A DNA stretch of 64,000 nucleotides from Hyphomicrobiales bacterium (GCA_900466605.1 UBMU01000016.1:62001-126000), one strand, 5' to 3'. Positions 16,017 through 25,426 are shown, counted from the stretch's first letter. Notes: generated from the sequence alone by a model not told the origin. A program made the numbers and translations.

Positions 16017-17348
16017 ATGGCACAGGAGCGACAATTGCACCTCGGCGCCTTCATGCGCCCCGTCAGCCTGCATACCGGCGCATGGCGCTATCCCGGGGCT
16101 TATCCGGACGCCAACTTTAACTTCAAGCACTTGAAGGCGTTTGCGCAAAAACTGGAGGCGGCGAAGTTCGACGCCTTCTTCATGGCGGATCATCTGGCTG
16201 TGCTCAACATGCCGGTCGAGGCCCTGAAGCGAAGCCAGACGGTGACGTCGTTCGAGCCGTTCACGCTGCTTTCCGCGCTCGCTGCCGTTACCGAACGCAT
16301 CGGCCTTGTTGCGACGGCCTCGACGACCTTCGACGAACCCTATCATGTTGCGCGCCGCTTTGCGTCGCTCGACCACATCAGCGACGGGAGAGCGGGCTGG
16401 AACATCGTCACGACAGCCAATCCGGATGCTGCGCTGAATTTCGGTCTCGATGAGCATATCGAGCACGGCGAGCGCTATCAGCGCGCTCGTGAGTTTTATG
16501 ACGTGGTGACCGGCCTCTGGGACAGTTTCGCCGATGATGCATTTACACGTGATGTGGAAAGCGGCCAGTTTTTTGATCCGGCCAGAATGCATGTCCTCAA
16601 TCACAAGGGCGACGAGCTTAGTGTGCGTGGCCCGCTCAATATCGCCCGCCCGCCGCAGGGCTGGCCAGTGATAGTGCAGGCAGGCCAGTCCGAGCCCGGC
16701 CGCCAGCTGGCGGCTGAGACTGCCGAAGTTGTCTTCTGTTCGCCGCGCGATCTTCTCTCGGCGCAGGCGCTCTACGCTGACATCAAGGGACGCATGGCGG
16801 CTGTGGGCCGCGATCCTCGTCATCTCAAGATCTTGCCGGCCGCCTTCATTGTCGTTGGCAGCAACGTTGAGGAAGCGCGCGCGAAGCGGGCGAATCTCGA
16901 TAGCCTCGTCCACTATGACAGCGCGATCGCATCTCTCTCGATCGCCCTTGGCCAGGACGCGTCAGGCTTCGATCCGGATGGGCCGCTGCCTGATATAGGC
17001 GAAACCAATGCCAGCAAGACAGGCCGCGCGCAGGTGCTGAAGCTGGCACAGGACGAGGGACTGACGGTTCGCCAGCTTGCGCAGCGCTATGGTGGCTACT
17101 CCGGCCTTGCCTTCGTGGGGACGCCGGAGACGATTGCCGACCAGATGGCGGAATGGCTGGCCGAGCGCGGCAGCGACGGCTTCAATGTCGTTTTTCCATA
17201 TCTTCCCCAGGGGCTTGACGATGTTGTGGACCAGCTTGTTCCCGAGTTGCAGCGGCGCGGGATTTTCCGGCGGGACTATCAGGGTATGACGCTGCGCGAG
17301 CATCTCGGCCTGCCAAGGCCGGTTAACAGCTTTTTTGCTGGCCGCTGA
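16017..17348 (+). CDS. LLM-class flavin-dependent monooxygenase (NtaA/SnaA/DszA family)
   Basis: This 443-residue TIM-barrel enzyme uses reduced FMN and oxygen to cleave C-N or C-S bonds. Family marks are DAFFMADHLAVLNMP near residue 50, GLVATASTTFDEPYHVARRFASLDHISDGRAGWNIVT-type barrel segments near 100-135 and the C-terminal GTPETIADQMAEWLAERGSDGF. The substrate cannot be deduced; organosulfur compounds are plausible given the MsuE-like reductase and LsfA-type peroxiredoxin beside it. It is probably cotranscribed with the peroxiredoxin. Confidence 0.88.
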   Translation: MAQERQLHLGAFMRPVSLHTGAWRYPGAYPDANFNFKHLKAFAQKLEAAKFDAFFMADHLAVLNMPVEALKRSQTVTSFEPFTLLSALAAVTERIGLVATASTTFDEPYHVARRFASLDHISDGRAGWNIVTTANPDAALNFGLDEHIEHGERYQRAREFYDVVTGLWDSFADDAFTRDVESGQFFDPARMHVLNHKGDELSVRGPLNIARPPQGWPVIVQAGQSEPGRQLAAETAEVVFCSPRDLLSAQALYADIKGRMAAVGRDPRHLKILPAAFIVVGSNVEEARAKRANLDSLVHYDSAIASLSIALGQDASGFDPDGPLPDIGETNASKTGRAQVLKLAQDEGLTVRQLAQRYGGYSGLAFVGTPETIADQMAEWLAERGSDGFNVVFPYLPQGLDDVVDQLVPELQRRGIFRRDYQGMTLREHLGLPRPVNSFFAGR

Positions 17349-17520
17349 GCCTCCGCAAGCGAGAGAGGTCCGGAAGACTCTCAGCCTTCGAAAGCGGAGG
17401 GAGGCCGCCGATAAGGCTGTGCGCGCAGGGCGTGTGATTTTCCTCCTCTCGCATCGCTTTGCAGTGGTAGAGTGTGATCAGGATCGTCCTGTATGCTGAT
17501 CCTGCGAAGGAGTAGTTCAA

Positions 17521-17676
17521 ATGAGCCGATTTCGCATATTTGCAATGGCCGCAGCATTGATCAATCTTGTGACAATCACAGCCTGCACTTCCACGGGCTC
17601 TCAACAAGACCGAGATCGCCCACTAAATTCTGCGTGTGCACTTGGTTTCGACAACGACCGCCCGTGTAGTTACTAA
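17521..17676 (+). CDS. Small lipoprotein, 51 residues
   Basis: This 51-residue frame starts at an ATG preceded by GAAGGAG. The N-terminus MSRFRIFAMAAALINLVTIT is a lipoprotein signal ending in the lipobox ITAC (Cys22). The mature part is short and polar with two more cysteines, ending DRPCSY. A CAGGAT/ATCCTG inverted repeat lies just upstream, before the ribosome binding site (17478-17505). No family is recognised; the role may be structural in the outer membrane. Confidence 0.75.
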   Translation: MSRFRIFAMAAALINLVTITACTSTGSQQDRDRPLNSACALGFDNDRPCSY

Positions 17677-17926
17677 GGCAGATCCGGCTGAAACATCCTC
17701 CGGTTCCTACTTCAGTCTGGTCTCGACACGGGGGGCTGGAGAGTTGTCATTCGTGTTAATTGCAACGTAGCCGCATTGCGGTTTGTCACGGCGGTTCCAC
17801 TGCCGGTGGCATAGTATGTTCCCACTAGGGCCGTGGTGACATTCTCGCGTCACACGCCCAACTGTTGGCGTTGCTGGGAGCTTGATCGCCCCGTAGGATT
17901 TCCGTGCTTCCGGGGGATGCGTCGCC

Positions 17927-18112
17927 GTGACTAACACGATTGTTCCGCAGCTGATTTTCACTTTGAGCGTAGCCCGGGAAATCGCCTCTTGGGAAGGCCC
18001 GGACTATGACCTTGTAGTCTATCTTATCCAGGAAGCGCTCAAAGCGGCCAAGGAGGAAGCGTCCAGACACGGGATCATTATCGAATTCGAGCAGAAGTCG
18101 AAGCCGCAGTAG
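17927..18112 (+). CDS. Hypothetical protein, 61 residues
   Basis: A 61-residue frame from GTG has GGGGGA about 9 bases upstream. The sequence (start MTNTIVPQLIFTLSVAREIA, then SWEGPDYDLVVYLIQEALKA) reads as a compact amphipathic helical protein with an acidic/basic C-terminus. A minus-strand frame overlaps its 5' end but looks less protein-like. I do not recognise the family. Confidence 0.55.
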   Translation: MTNTIVPQLIFTLSVAREIASWEGPDYDLVVYLIQEALKAAKEEASRHGIIIEFEQKSKPQ

Positions 18113-18187
18113 TCCGATGAATCCTCAGGCCGTGTAAGAGTGAGCGGGAATATCATCGAACCAAACCGAATGTTTGAGACCGCCAAT

Positions 18188-18277
18188 TGGCGGAAGAGGT
18201 GGGATTCGAACCCACGGTACGGCTTCCCGCACGCCGGTTTTCAAGACCGGTTCCTTAAACCACTCGGACACTCTTCC
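18188..18277 (-). tRNA. tRNA-Ser (anticodon TGA)
   Basis: The minus strand reads a 90-base class II tRNA. The acceptor stem is GGAAGAG/CTCTTCC with discriminator G and an encoded CCA. The anticodon stem-loop CCGGTCTTGAAAACCGG places TGA at the anticodon. The long variable arm (GTGCGGGAAGCCGTAC) and the T arm GTGGGTTCGAATCCCAC are both present. It decodes UCA and related serine codons. Confidence 0.96.
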
Positions 18278-18651
18278 ATGCAGTTGATTTGACGCCGCTT
18301 TGGGAGCACGCGCCGTAGCTGCTGCTGCCTATTGGGTCACAATTAGGCAATCCAGCGTTTAGAGCCGTTCGGCGGCAGCGTCAACTGTTCGGTTGACTTA
18401 GATTGCTGACGTTGACGAGAAACCACCTTGGCGGAGCTCCTCCAAGATGCGCTTCGACAGCGTCCTCAAGAGTCTTAAATTAGTGATTTATTAACCGTGT
18501 TAATTAGAATTGTCTCTATATGGCCGAAATGCATCGCAAATTCGCCATGAAAGCCGCATGATTAAAGTCTCGTTAGGTTGGTGGGATTAGGGGTGTCTGG
18601 CCCGATAGGGCGGATTTCTTAACCATAACGGTCTTGAGCGGCGTGGGACAT
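18278..18651. other. Non-coding interval before rlpA
   Basis: No gene is seen in these 374 bases. There is an AT-rich stretch at about 18475-18530 with several TTAA tetramers. A TTAA-N7-TTAG site at 18562-18576 resembles the CtrA consensus TTAA-N7-TTAA with one mismatch. Promoters for the tRNA (minus) and rlpA (plus) should lie here. Confidence 0.45.
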
Positions 18652-19746
18652 ATGAGACTAGACTACGGGGCGGCGTCATTCGCGACGGGAGTGCGGTGGA
18701 TTGGACTGTTGCTGATTTGCGCAACAGTCACGGCATGCGGCACCACTCCAACTCCCACCAAGCGCACTCACGGCAAGGAATATTTTTCCGAGAAAGAGTA
18801 TGGCGTCAAAGCCAGCCCGCGCGTTGCGACCGGCAATAACATCCCAAAAGGCGGTGGTCGCTATTTGGTCGGCAATCCGTACGTGGTGAAGGGTAAGTGG
18901 TACTATCCGCAGGAAGACTTCTCTTACAATAAGGTCGGTATCGCGTCCTGGTACGGCTCGGCCTTTCATGGTCGTCTGACGGCGAACGGCGAAGTCTACG
19001 ACCAGATGCATCTGTCCGCCGCGCATCCGACGTTTCCTCTGCCGAGCTATGCGCGGGTGACAAACACCGAGACCGGTTCTTCGATTATCGTGCGCGTGAA
19101 CGATCGTGGTCCTTATCACGAGGGACGCATTATCGATCTGTCGAACAAGACGGCCGATTTGCTTGACTTGCAGCATAGCGGCACTGGAAAAGTCCGTGTC
19201 CAGTATGTCGGTCGTGCCCGAATGGATGGCCACGACATGCCTTATCTGATGGCCTCTTATGTACCGAAGGGCAGCCGCATTCCGGGCATTAATCCGGGCG
19301 GCGGGCAGATCGCGAGCGGCGTGATGGTTGCCTCGAACACCAAGCGTATTACGGCAGATCAGTTGCAGAGCTTTGGCAGTTTCACGCCAGAGCCGGAGAA
19401 TGTGCCTGTGCCGGTTTCCGCGACGTCCTACGCCGGCTCAACTCCAAGTGCTCGGTACGATGCCGCACCTGTTCCGACGCCATCACCCACGTTCGGCGGT
19501 ACCGCTCCGTTGGGAGCGCAATCGCTTGAACAGATGGTTGTTTTGCCGGAGTTTGGACCCTTCCCGTATGAACGCCCTTATGGCGGGGCGAGGGGCTCAC
19601 TCGCAATGGGCTATCAGGAAGAAGGCGTAAAGACCGTGACAGTCGCTCTCGCTTTCGACGCGGTAATGGTCCGCAATGACGGGCTTACTCAAGATTCCAT
19701 CCTCGCGTCTTTCAAGCGACAGAAAACAGCGGCGCGCACCGAATAG
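18652..19746 (+). CDS. rlpA: Septal ring lytic transglycosylase RlpA family lipoprotein
   Basis: This 364-residue outer-membrane lipoprotein probably cleaves denuded peptidoglycan strands at division sites. The signal peptide ends in the lipobox VTAC. The double-psi beta-barrel domain lies near residues 90-195, with GIASWYGSAFHGRLTANGE, LSAAHPTFPLPSYARVTN and VRVNDRGPYHEGRIIDLS. The rest is a proline- and serine-rich tail without a recognisable SPOR domain, so septal targeting by SPOR is not obvious. The ATG at 18652 begins the signal sequence; a TTG 18 bases earlier is in frame. A D,D-carboxypeptidase gene follows 69 bases later, a common wall-remodelling pair. Confidence 0.9.
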   Translation: MRLDYGAASFATGVRWIGLLLICATVTACGTTPTPTKRTHGKEYFSEKEYGVKASPRVATGNNIPKGGGRYLVGNPYVVKGKWYYPQEDFSYNKVGIASWYGSAFHGRLTANGEVYDQMHLSAAHPTFPLPSYARVTNTETGSSIIVRVNDRGPYHEGRIIDLSNKTADLLDLQHSGTGKVRVQYVGRARMDGHDMPYLMASYVPKGSRIPGINPGGGQIASGVMVASNTKRITADQLQSFGSFTPEPENVPVPVSATSYAGSTPSARYDAAPVPTPSPTFGGTAPLGAQSLEQMVVLPEFGPFPYERPYGGARGSLAMGYQEEGVKTVTVALAFDAVMVRNDGLTQDSILASFKRQKTAARTE

Positions 19747-19815
19747 TGACGGCCTTGCGTCACTGTCGGTCCGCCGTTAGCATCTTTAGGGGTCGCCTGA
19801 ACTGTAGGATTTTCG

Positions 19816-21012
19816 GTGTTAAAGCGTCTGGTTCGTGTATGTGTTTGTCTGCTTCCTCTCGCGACGGAAGCCGTTGCTGCAAATAGCGACACCAGCGCCG
19901 CTTTTGTGACCAAAGCCGCGCAAGCGTACATGATCGAGGCGTCCACCGGGACGGTGCTTCTCGCCAAGAACGAGAATCAGACCTTCTCTCCCGCATCGCT
20001 GGCCAAGCTGATGACGATGGATCTTGTGTTCGATGCGCTCTCGAAAAACCAGATCACGCTCGACACCCAGTATCCTGTTTCTGAATATGCCTGGCGAACC
20101 GGTGGAGCGCCATCGCGTACGGCAACCATGTTCGCGGCACTCAAGTCGAATGTCCGTGTCGAGGATCTCATCAAAGGTGTGACCATTCAGGGAGCCAACG
20201 ACAGTTGTATCATCCTTGCCGAAGGGATGAGCGGTGGTGAGCCGGCCTTTGCCGAAGCAATGACACGACGCGCAAAAACGCTCGGCATGGAGCGATCCGT
20301 TTTCGGCAATTCGACCGGGTTACCTGACGGAAAGAGCAAGACGACCGCGCTTGATATAGTGACGCTTGCTGCCGAACTGCGGACGTCCTACCCTAATTTC
20401 TATCCTTATTTCGCTCAGCCGGATTTCGAATGGAACAGGATCTTTCAGCGTAACCGCAATCCTTTGCTCGGTTTCGGGATGGGCGTAGACGGCCTCGCCA
20501 TCGGCTTTGCCGAGGGGGAGGGGTATTCGATCGTCGCTTCGGCAGAGCGCGATGGCAGGCGGCTGTTCATGGCACTTGGCGGCATCGCCTCAGACAAGGA
20601 GCGCACAGAAGAGGCCAAACGAGTGCTCGAATGGGGACTGACCGCGTTTGAAGGTCGCCAGATTTTCGCCGATGCCGAAGTAATCGCTCAGGCCAGCGTC
20701 TACGGTGGAACTTCGCGTAGCGTCGATCTCGTCGCAAAGGCGCCCGTAAGTGTCTATATACCGGTCAACAATCCCGAGCGGCTGTCGGCGCGCATTGTCT
20801 ATCGTTGGCCGTTGATGGCTCCGGTGGATGCAGGTCGCGAAGCAGGGACGCTGCGGATCTCGGCCGGCGGCCGCCTGCTGCGCGAGGTGCCGCTTTATAC
20901 AAAGGACACTGTGGCGGTTGGCTCTCTAGGCAGCCGCGCGGTCGATGCCCTGATGGAACTCGGTGAGACGTTGCTGTTTTCGTGGCTGTGGGACAAGCCA
21001 GAACCCACATGA
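19816..21012 (+). CDS. D-alanyl-D-alanine carboxypeptidase-like protein (peptidase S11) with altered motifs
   Basis: This 398-residue exported protein has a signal peptide (MLKRLVRVCVCLLPLATEAVA), a peptidase S11 domain and a C-terminal PBP5-like beta domain. The SxxK motif is intact (S61-LA-K64). The SxN motif reads G126-A-N128, so its serine is glycine, and the KTG motif reads A228-I-G230. S11 enzymes remove the terminal D-Ala of wall pentapeptides; the altered motifs may lower or change this activity. The start is GTG at 19816. It lies between rlpA and tmk, the usual place for dacC/dacF-like genes in rhizobia. Confidence 0.88.
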   Translation: MLKRLVRVCVCLLPLATEAVAANSDTSAAFVTKAAQAYMIEASTGTVLLAKNENQTFSPASLAKLMTMDLVFDALSKNQITLDTQYPVSEYAWRTGGAPSRTATMFAALKSNVRVEDLIKGVTIQGANDSCIILAEGMSGGEPAFAEAMTRRAKTLGMERSVFGNSTGLPDGKSKTTALDIVTLAAELRTSYPNFYPYFAQPDFEWNRIFQRNRNPLLGFGMGVDGLAIGFAEGEGYSIVASAERDGRRLFMALGGIASDKERTEEAKRVLEWGLTAFEGRQIFADAEVIAQASVYGGTSRSVDLVAKAPVSVYIPVNNPERLSARIVYRWPLMAPVDAGREAGTLRISAGGRLLREVPLYTKDTVAVGSLGSRAVDALMELGETLLFSWLWDKPEPT

Positions 21013-21121
21013 TCGCCATATTCGCCGTTCCGAGTAAGAATTGCTGCCTGGCGGTTTCGCCTTGCGGCGTCTTCCGCTAGATGTACGGCGTTGGTGCAGG
21101 CAGGCACCGTAATGCAGGAAG

Positions 21122-21814
21122 TTGTCATTGCCATCCGGTACTGGATTATTCGTAACGTTTGAAGGCGGGGAGGGCGCGGGAAAGTCGACGCAGATCCGTC
21201 GCCTTGCCGAGGTTCTTCGTGCTCGCGGCCATGACGTGGTGCTAACGCGTGAGCCCGGTGGGTCGCCAGGGGCGGAAGCCGTGCGTCATGTGCTCTTGTC
21301 GGGCGCTGCCGAAACCTTCGGAACACGAATGGAGGCAATTCTCTTTGCTGCCGCGCGCAACGATCACGTAGAGGAAGTGATCAGGCCGGGCTTGTCCAGC
21401 GGAAAGGTTGTCCTTTGCGATCGGTTCATGGATTCGTCCAGAGTGTATCAGGGTGTGACCGGAAATCTTGAATCGGAGTTTATCGAGGCGCTGCAGCGCG
21501 TTGCCATCAACGGCATCGTCCCGGATTGCACGCTTATTCTCGATCTGCCGGCAAAGGCCGGCCTGGAACGTGCACGCAGGCGGGGAGCCGCCGGCGGACA
21601 CGCGGGTCCGGATCGCTTCGAGAAGGAAGAGCTTGAAACCCACGAGAAGCGGCGGGAAGCCTTCCTCGACATTGCTGCCCGGGAGCCCGATAGGTGCCGC
21701 GTGATCGATGCTACGCGGGCCGAAGATGTTATTGCTGCGGAGATCGTGGAGGTCGTCTGGCAACGTTTGGCGCATCCGGCTGCGGCTAAGGTAGCGGAAG
21801 CAGCTCATGAGTGA
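21122..21814 (+). CDS. tmk: Thymidylate kinase
   Basis: This 230-residue kinase phosphorylates dTMP to dTDP. The P-loop is [12 protein letters not shown] near residue 13, the DRY-like motif is [12 protein letters not shown] near residue 100 and the LID region is [21 protein letters not shown]. The first start is TTG at 21122; a second TTG at 21128 has better spacing to AGGAAG and may be the true start. Its last 8 bases overlap the start of holB, so the two are translationally coupled, as in many bacteria. Confidence 0.96.
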   Translation: MSLPSGTGLFVTFEGGEGAGKSTQIRRLAEVLRARGHDVVLTREPGGSPGAEAVRHVLLSGAAETFGTRMEAILFAAARNDHVEEVIRPGLSSGKVVLCDRFMDSSRVYQGVTGNLESEFIEALQRVAINGIVPDCTLILDLPAKAGLERARRRGAAGGHAGPDRFEKEELETHEKRREAFLDIAAREPDRCRVIDATRAEDVIAAEIVEVVWQRLAHPAAAKVAEAAHE

Positions 21815-22832
21815 TGAACGACCGGGATTGCTCGAAGGTGCCGTTTGGCCAGCCGAGAACACGAAGCTATTTGGTCACGCAGATGCCGAGGCGTTCCTCG
21901 CCCAGTCCTATCGTTCGGGCAAGGGCCACCACGCGATCCTGATTGAAGGGCCTCCGGGCATAGGCAAGGCGACGCTGGCGTTCCGCTTTGCAAACCATGT
22001 CCTGACATATCCGGATACTTCCGGCGCCCCGGAGTTGCTGGGCGACCCCGATCCGACTTCCGCGGTCAGCCGCCAGATCGCTTCGGGCGCCTCCCATAAC
22101 CTCCTTCATCTGGCGCGACCTGTCGACGAGAAGACCGGGAAGATCAAATCTGCCATCACGGTCGACGAAGTCAGGCGGGCAGGTCGCTTCTTCTCACAGA
22201 CTTCAGGCACCGGAAACTGGCGCATCGTCATCATCGATCCCGCCGATGACATGAACCGCAATGCTGCGAATGCAATTCTGAAAATTCTCGAGGAGCCGCC
22301 GAAGCGGGCGCTGTTTCTGCTCATCTCGCATGCGCCCGGCAAGTTGCTGCCGACAATTCGCTCGCGCTGCCTGCCGCTGAAGCTCGCGCCGCTTGACGAT
22401 CGTGCCTTGGGCGCAGCACTCGCAAATCTCGACATCGAGGCTCGGGATGACGACCTGCTGGCAGGCGCAAATGGCAGCGTGGGCGAGGCGCTGAAGCTTC
22501 TGAACTATGGCGGTGGGGAAATCATCGCAGCTTACAACGAGGTCCTGGGCGCGCATGGCGCATCCGCGCGCAGGGCTATGCACCGGCTGGCGGATGCCCT
22601 GTCCGGCAAGGACAGCGATACGATTTTTGAGTTCTTCACCAGTCATGTCGGCGACGACCTGATGCGCAGGGCGCGGGTTGCAGCGATCGCGGGGCAGGTT
22701 GCAGCCGCCGAGCGGCTGGCCCGGCTGCATTCTGACATAAGCGAGCGACTGACCGTCTCCGATGCTTACAATCTTGATCGCAAGCAGACGATTCTCAGCA
22801 TCCTCGGAGACATCAAGCAGCCTGGTCCGTGA
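21807..22832 (+). CDS. holB: DNA polymerase III subunit delta'
   Basis: This 341-residue AAA+ clamp-loader subunit helps load the beta sliding clamp. The Walker A-like loop is [15 protein letters not shown] near residue 50. The sensor segments [24 protein letters not shown] and [15 protein letters not shown] (with the SRC motif) are typical of HolB. The start overlaps tmk by 8 bases and the stop abuts the convergent TauE stop without a spacer. metG lies about 1 kb downstream, with the TauE gene between; tmk-holB-metG is the usual rhizobial order. Confidence 0.96.
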   Translation: MSDERPGLLEGAVWPAENTKLFGHADAEAFLAQSYRSGKGHHAILIEGPPGIGKATLAFRFANHVLTYPDTSGAPELLGDPDPTSAVSRQIASGASHNLLHLARPVDEKTGKIKSAITVDEVRRAGRFFSQTSGTGNWRIVIIDPADDMNRNAANAILKILEEPPKRALFLLISHAPGKLLPTIRSRCLPLKLAPLDDRALGAALANLDIEARDDDLLAGANGSVGEALKLLNYGGGEIIAAYNEVLGAHGASARRAMHRLADALSGKDSDTIFEFFTSHVGDDLMRRARVAAIAGQVAAAERLARLHSDISERLTVSDAYNLDRKQTILSILGDIKQPGP

Positions 22833-23633
22833 TCAGGTTGCTAGCAGCTTCCATGCGACGACGGCGAGCGTTAGGGCGAGCACGATGCGGATCGTTCGCT
22901 CATGGAGTCTCGGTGCGATCAGGCTGCCGGCGATGATGCCCGGTATCGAGCCGACCAGCAGAGCGAACAGCATTCCCCAGTTGATCTCACCGATCATCCA
23001 GTAGCCTGTTCCGCCGATGAGGGTCAGCGGGACGGCGTGAACGATATCGGAGCCGACGATCTCGCGAACGTCGAGGCGTGGATAGAGGATCAGCAATACC
23101 GTCACGCCGAGCGCGCCGGCTCCGACCGATGTCAGCGTCACGAGTATTCCTAGGACCAAGCCAAGCAAGGTCGTCCACACGGCGATGGTGAGCGGCTTGG
23201 GCGGTGACCGCTCGCCAACGGCGCTCAGCGCGAACGCCAGGACATGTTTGCGAAAGATCAGCATGACTGCGGTCATGAGAAGCAGCCAGCCGAGTGCGGT
23301 CGTGATTGTGTGGGCGACCGCAACGCTCTTGCGATCGACACCTGCCATCATCCAGAGCATCAACAATGCAGCTGGAACACTGCCGGCGGCAAGATGGCCA
23401 ACTATGCGCCAGCTCACCCGTCCGTGCATACCGTGCACAGCCGTTCCGGCGGTCTTGGTGACTGCGGCATACAGCAGATCGGTTCCCACGGCCGTAGCTG
23501 GATGAACTCCGAAAAACAGCACCAGCAGGGGGGTCATCAATGATCCACCGCCCACGCCCGTAATGCCGACAAGAGCGCCGACAAGAAGCCCGGAAAGCGA
23601 GTAGAGTGGATCGAAGCCGGAAAAGAGCGTCAA
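22833..23633 (-). CDS. TauE/SafE-family sulfite/organosulfonate exporter
   Basis: This 266-residue membrane protein has about eight hydrophobic segments and the two TauE repeats, with the glycine-rich ALVGITGVGGGSLMTPLLVLFFG at residues 18-40 and LTSVGAGALGVTVLLILYPR in the second half. Family members export sulfite or sulfonates or act as general anion exporters; the actual substrate is unknown. It is inserted on the opposite strand between holB and metG. A possible 59-residue gene overlaps its start by 4 bases (ATGA). Confidence 0.87.
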   Translation of the reverse strand: MTLFSGFDPLYSLSGLLVGALVGITGVGGGSLMTPLLVLFFGVHPATAVGTDLLYAAVTKTAGTAVHGMHGRVSWRIVGHLAAGSVPAALLMLWMMAGVDRKSVAVAHTITTALGWLLLMTAVMLIFRKHVLAFALSAVGERSPPKPLTIAVWTTLLGLVLGILVTLTSVGAGALGVTVLLILYPRLDVREIVGSDIVHAVPLTLIGGTGYWMIGEINWGMLFALLVGSIPGIIAGSLIAPRLHERTIRIVLALTLAVVAWKLLAT

Positions 23634-23809
23634 GCAGCCGGCCTCAAGCCTGGTGGAATGTTGCTGCCGAGTGCTGGAGGTATCACGTCGCTGCTGCCCT
23701 GCCTTTGAGTTTTCTTTGGGTAGAATGCGTCTAAAATCGAGTCAAGTGCAGCACGCTTCTGATCGGCAAATCGCCGTTGCTTTCGAAACTTGGTGTTTCG
23801 CTTCGCCAT
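23630..23809 (-). CDS. Possible basic protein coupled to the TauE gene, 59 residues
   Basis: A 59-residue frame starts MAKRNTKFRKQRRFADQKRA and is strongly basic in its first half; the second half is proline-rich. Its stop overlaps the TauE start in an ATGA arrangement, which is typical of translational coupling. No good Shine-Dalgarno site precedes the ATG at 23809 and no family is recognised, so it may be the untranslated leader of the exporter gene. Confidence 0.4.
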   Translation of the reverse strand: MAKRNTKFRKQRRFADQKRAALDSILDAFYPKKTQRQGSSDVIPPALGSNIPPGLRPAA

Positions 23810-23859
23810 GACATGCGCTAAGAGCGGCTGACAAATTTTATAGAGTAAGCCGGACAAGA

Positions 23860-25419
23860 ATGGCCGCCATGACAGACAAGACACCCTTCTACATCACCAC
23901 CGCGATTTCCTACCCGAATGGCAAGCCGCATATCGGCCACGCCTACGAATTGATCGCGACAGATGCCATGGCGCGCTACCAGCGGCTCGACGGTAAGGAT
24001 GTCTTCTTTCTGACGGGCACGGATGAGCACGGCCAGAAGATGCAACAGACGGCTCGGGGGGAGGGTATCTCACCGCAGGAGCTTGCTGACCGCAATTCCG
24101 GCGAGTTCCAGGCGATGGCGAAGCTTCTCAACGCCTCGAATGACGATTTCATTCGCACGACGCAGGAGCGTCACCACGAGACTTCGCGCAACATTTGGAA
24201 CCTGATGGCCGAGAACGGCGACATCTACAAGGATTCCTATGCAGGCTGGTACTCGGTTCGCGACGAGGCCTACTATCAGGAAAACGAGACAGAACTGCGC
24301 GCGGACGGCGTGCGTTACGGGCCGCAAGGCACGCCTGTCGAATGGGTGGAAGAGGCAAGCTACTTCTTCAAGCTCTCCGAATACCAGGACAAGCTGCTCG
24401 CGCACTATGAAGCCAACCCGGATTTCATCGGCCCGGCCGAACGCCGCAACGAGGTCATCTCCTTCGTCAAATCGGGGCTCAAGGATCTCTCGATCTCGCG
24501 CACGACCTTCGATTGGGGTATCAAGGTGCCGAACGATCCATTGCATGTCATGTATGTCTGGGTCGACGCCCTGACCAACTACATCACTGCGACCGGCTAT
24601 ATCGAAGATCGCAACGGTCCTCGGGCGAAGTACTGGCCGGCGGATGTGCATATCATCGGTAAGGACATCATCCGCTTCCACGCGGTGTACTGGCCGGCCT
24701 TCCTGATGTCTGCGAAACTGCCGCTGCCGAAGCGCGTATTCGCTCACGGCTTCCTGCTCAACAAGGGCGAGAAGATGTCGAAGTCGCTGGGCAACGTCGT
24801 CGATCCCGTCAATCTGGTGAACCACTTCGGCCTCGACCAGGTGCGTTATTTCTTCCTGCGCGAAGTCTCTTTTGGCCAGGATGGCAGCTATAGCGAAGAG
24901 GCGATCGGCACTCGGATCAACTCCGATCTGGCCAACGGCATCGGTAACCTTGCAAGTCGCTCGCTGTCGATGATCGTCAAGAATTGCGATGGCAAGATCC
25001 CTGAATGCGGCCCGCTGACTGATGAAGACAAGGTCATGTTGGCTCAGGCTGATGCGCTGCTTGCCTCGACGCGCGACGATATGGGCAAGCAGCTCATTCA
25101 TCGCGCGCTCGCATCGATTATCGCTGTCGTCTCCGAAACCGATCGCTATTTTGCCGGTCAGGAGCCCTGGGCGCTGAAGAAGACCGATCCGGCACGCATG
25201 GGCACAGTGCTGTACGTTACCGCGGAGGTCGTCCGCCAGATTGCCATCCTCCTGCAGCCGTTCGTGCCGGAATCGGCCGGCAAGCTGCTGGATCTCGTTG
25301 CGGCTCCCGTCGACAAGCGCGACTTCGCAGCACTTGGCGAAACCGGTCGTCTCGTCGCCGGCACACCGCTGGAAGCGCCCAAACCTGTGTTCCCGCGTTA
25401 CGTCGCGCCGGAGGCGTGA
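23860..25419 (+). CDS. metG: Methionyl-tRNA synthetase (zinc-free type)
   Basis: This 519-residue class I synthetase charges tRNA-Met. The HIGH motif is [12 protein letters not shown] near residue 22 and the KMSKS motif is [12 protein letters not shown] near residue 305. The connective peptide lacks the CxxC zinc knuckles of the E. coli enzyme (here [18 protein letters not shown]), the form usual in alphaproteobacteria. The C-terminal EMAP-like tRNA-binding domain is also absent. The start may be ATG 23860 or ATG 23869. tatD follows 7 bases later and then a metallo-hydrolase, the normal rhizobial order. Confidence 0.97.
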   Translation: MAAMTDKTPFYITTAISYPNGKPHIGHAYELIATDAMARYQRLDGKDVFFLTGTDEHGQKMQQTARGEGISPQELADRNSGEFQAMAKLLNASNDDFIRTTQERHHETSRNIWNLMAENGDIYKDSYAGWYSVRDEAYYQENETELRADGVRYGPQGTPVEWVEEASYFFKLSEYQDKLLAHYEANPDFIGPAERRNEVISFVKSGLKDLSISRTTFDWGIKVPNDPLHVMYVWVDALTNYITATGYIEDRNGPRAKYWPADVHIIGKDIIRFHAVYWPAFLMSAKLPLPKRVFAHGFLLNKGEKMSKSLGNVVDPVNLVNHFGLDQVRYFFLREVSFGQDGSYSEEAIGTRINSDLANGIGNLASRSLSMIVKNCDGKIPECGPLTDEDKVMLAQADALLASTRDDMGKQLIHRALASIIAVVSETDRYFAGQEPWALKKTDPARMGTVLYVTAEVVRQIAILLQPFVPESAGKLLDLVAAPVDKRDFAALGETGRLVAGTPLEAPKPVFPRYVAPEA

Positions 25420-25426
25420 GACCGTC

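Noticed and set aside
17707..17961. Minus-strand frame of 84 codons with several Cys, His and Asn residues
   Set aside because: It starts at GTG without a ribosome binding site and overlaps the more protein-like plus-strand gene at 17927. Its C-terminal part does look somewhat coding, so it could be a decayed gene.
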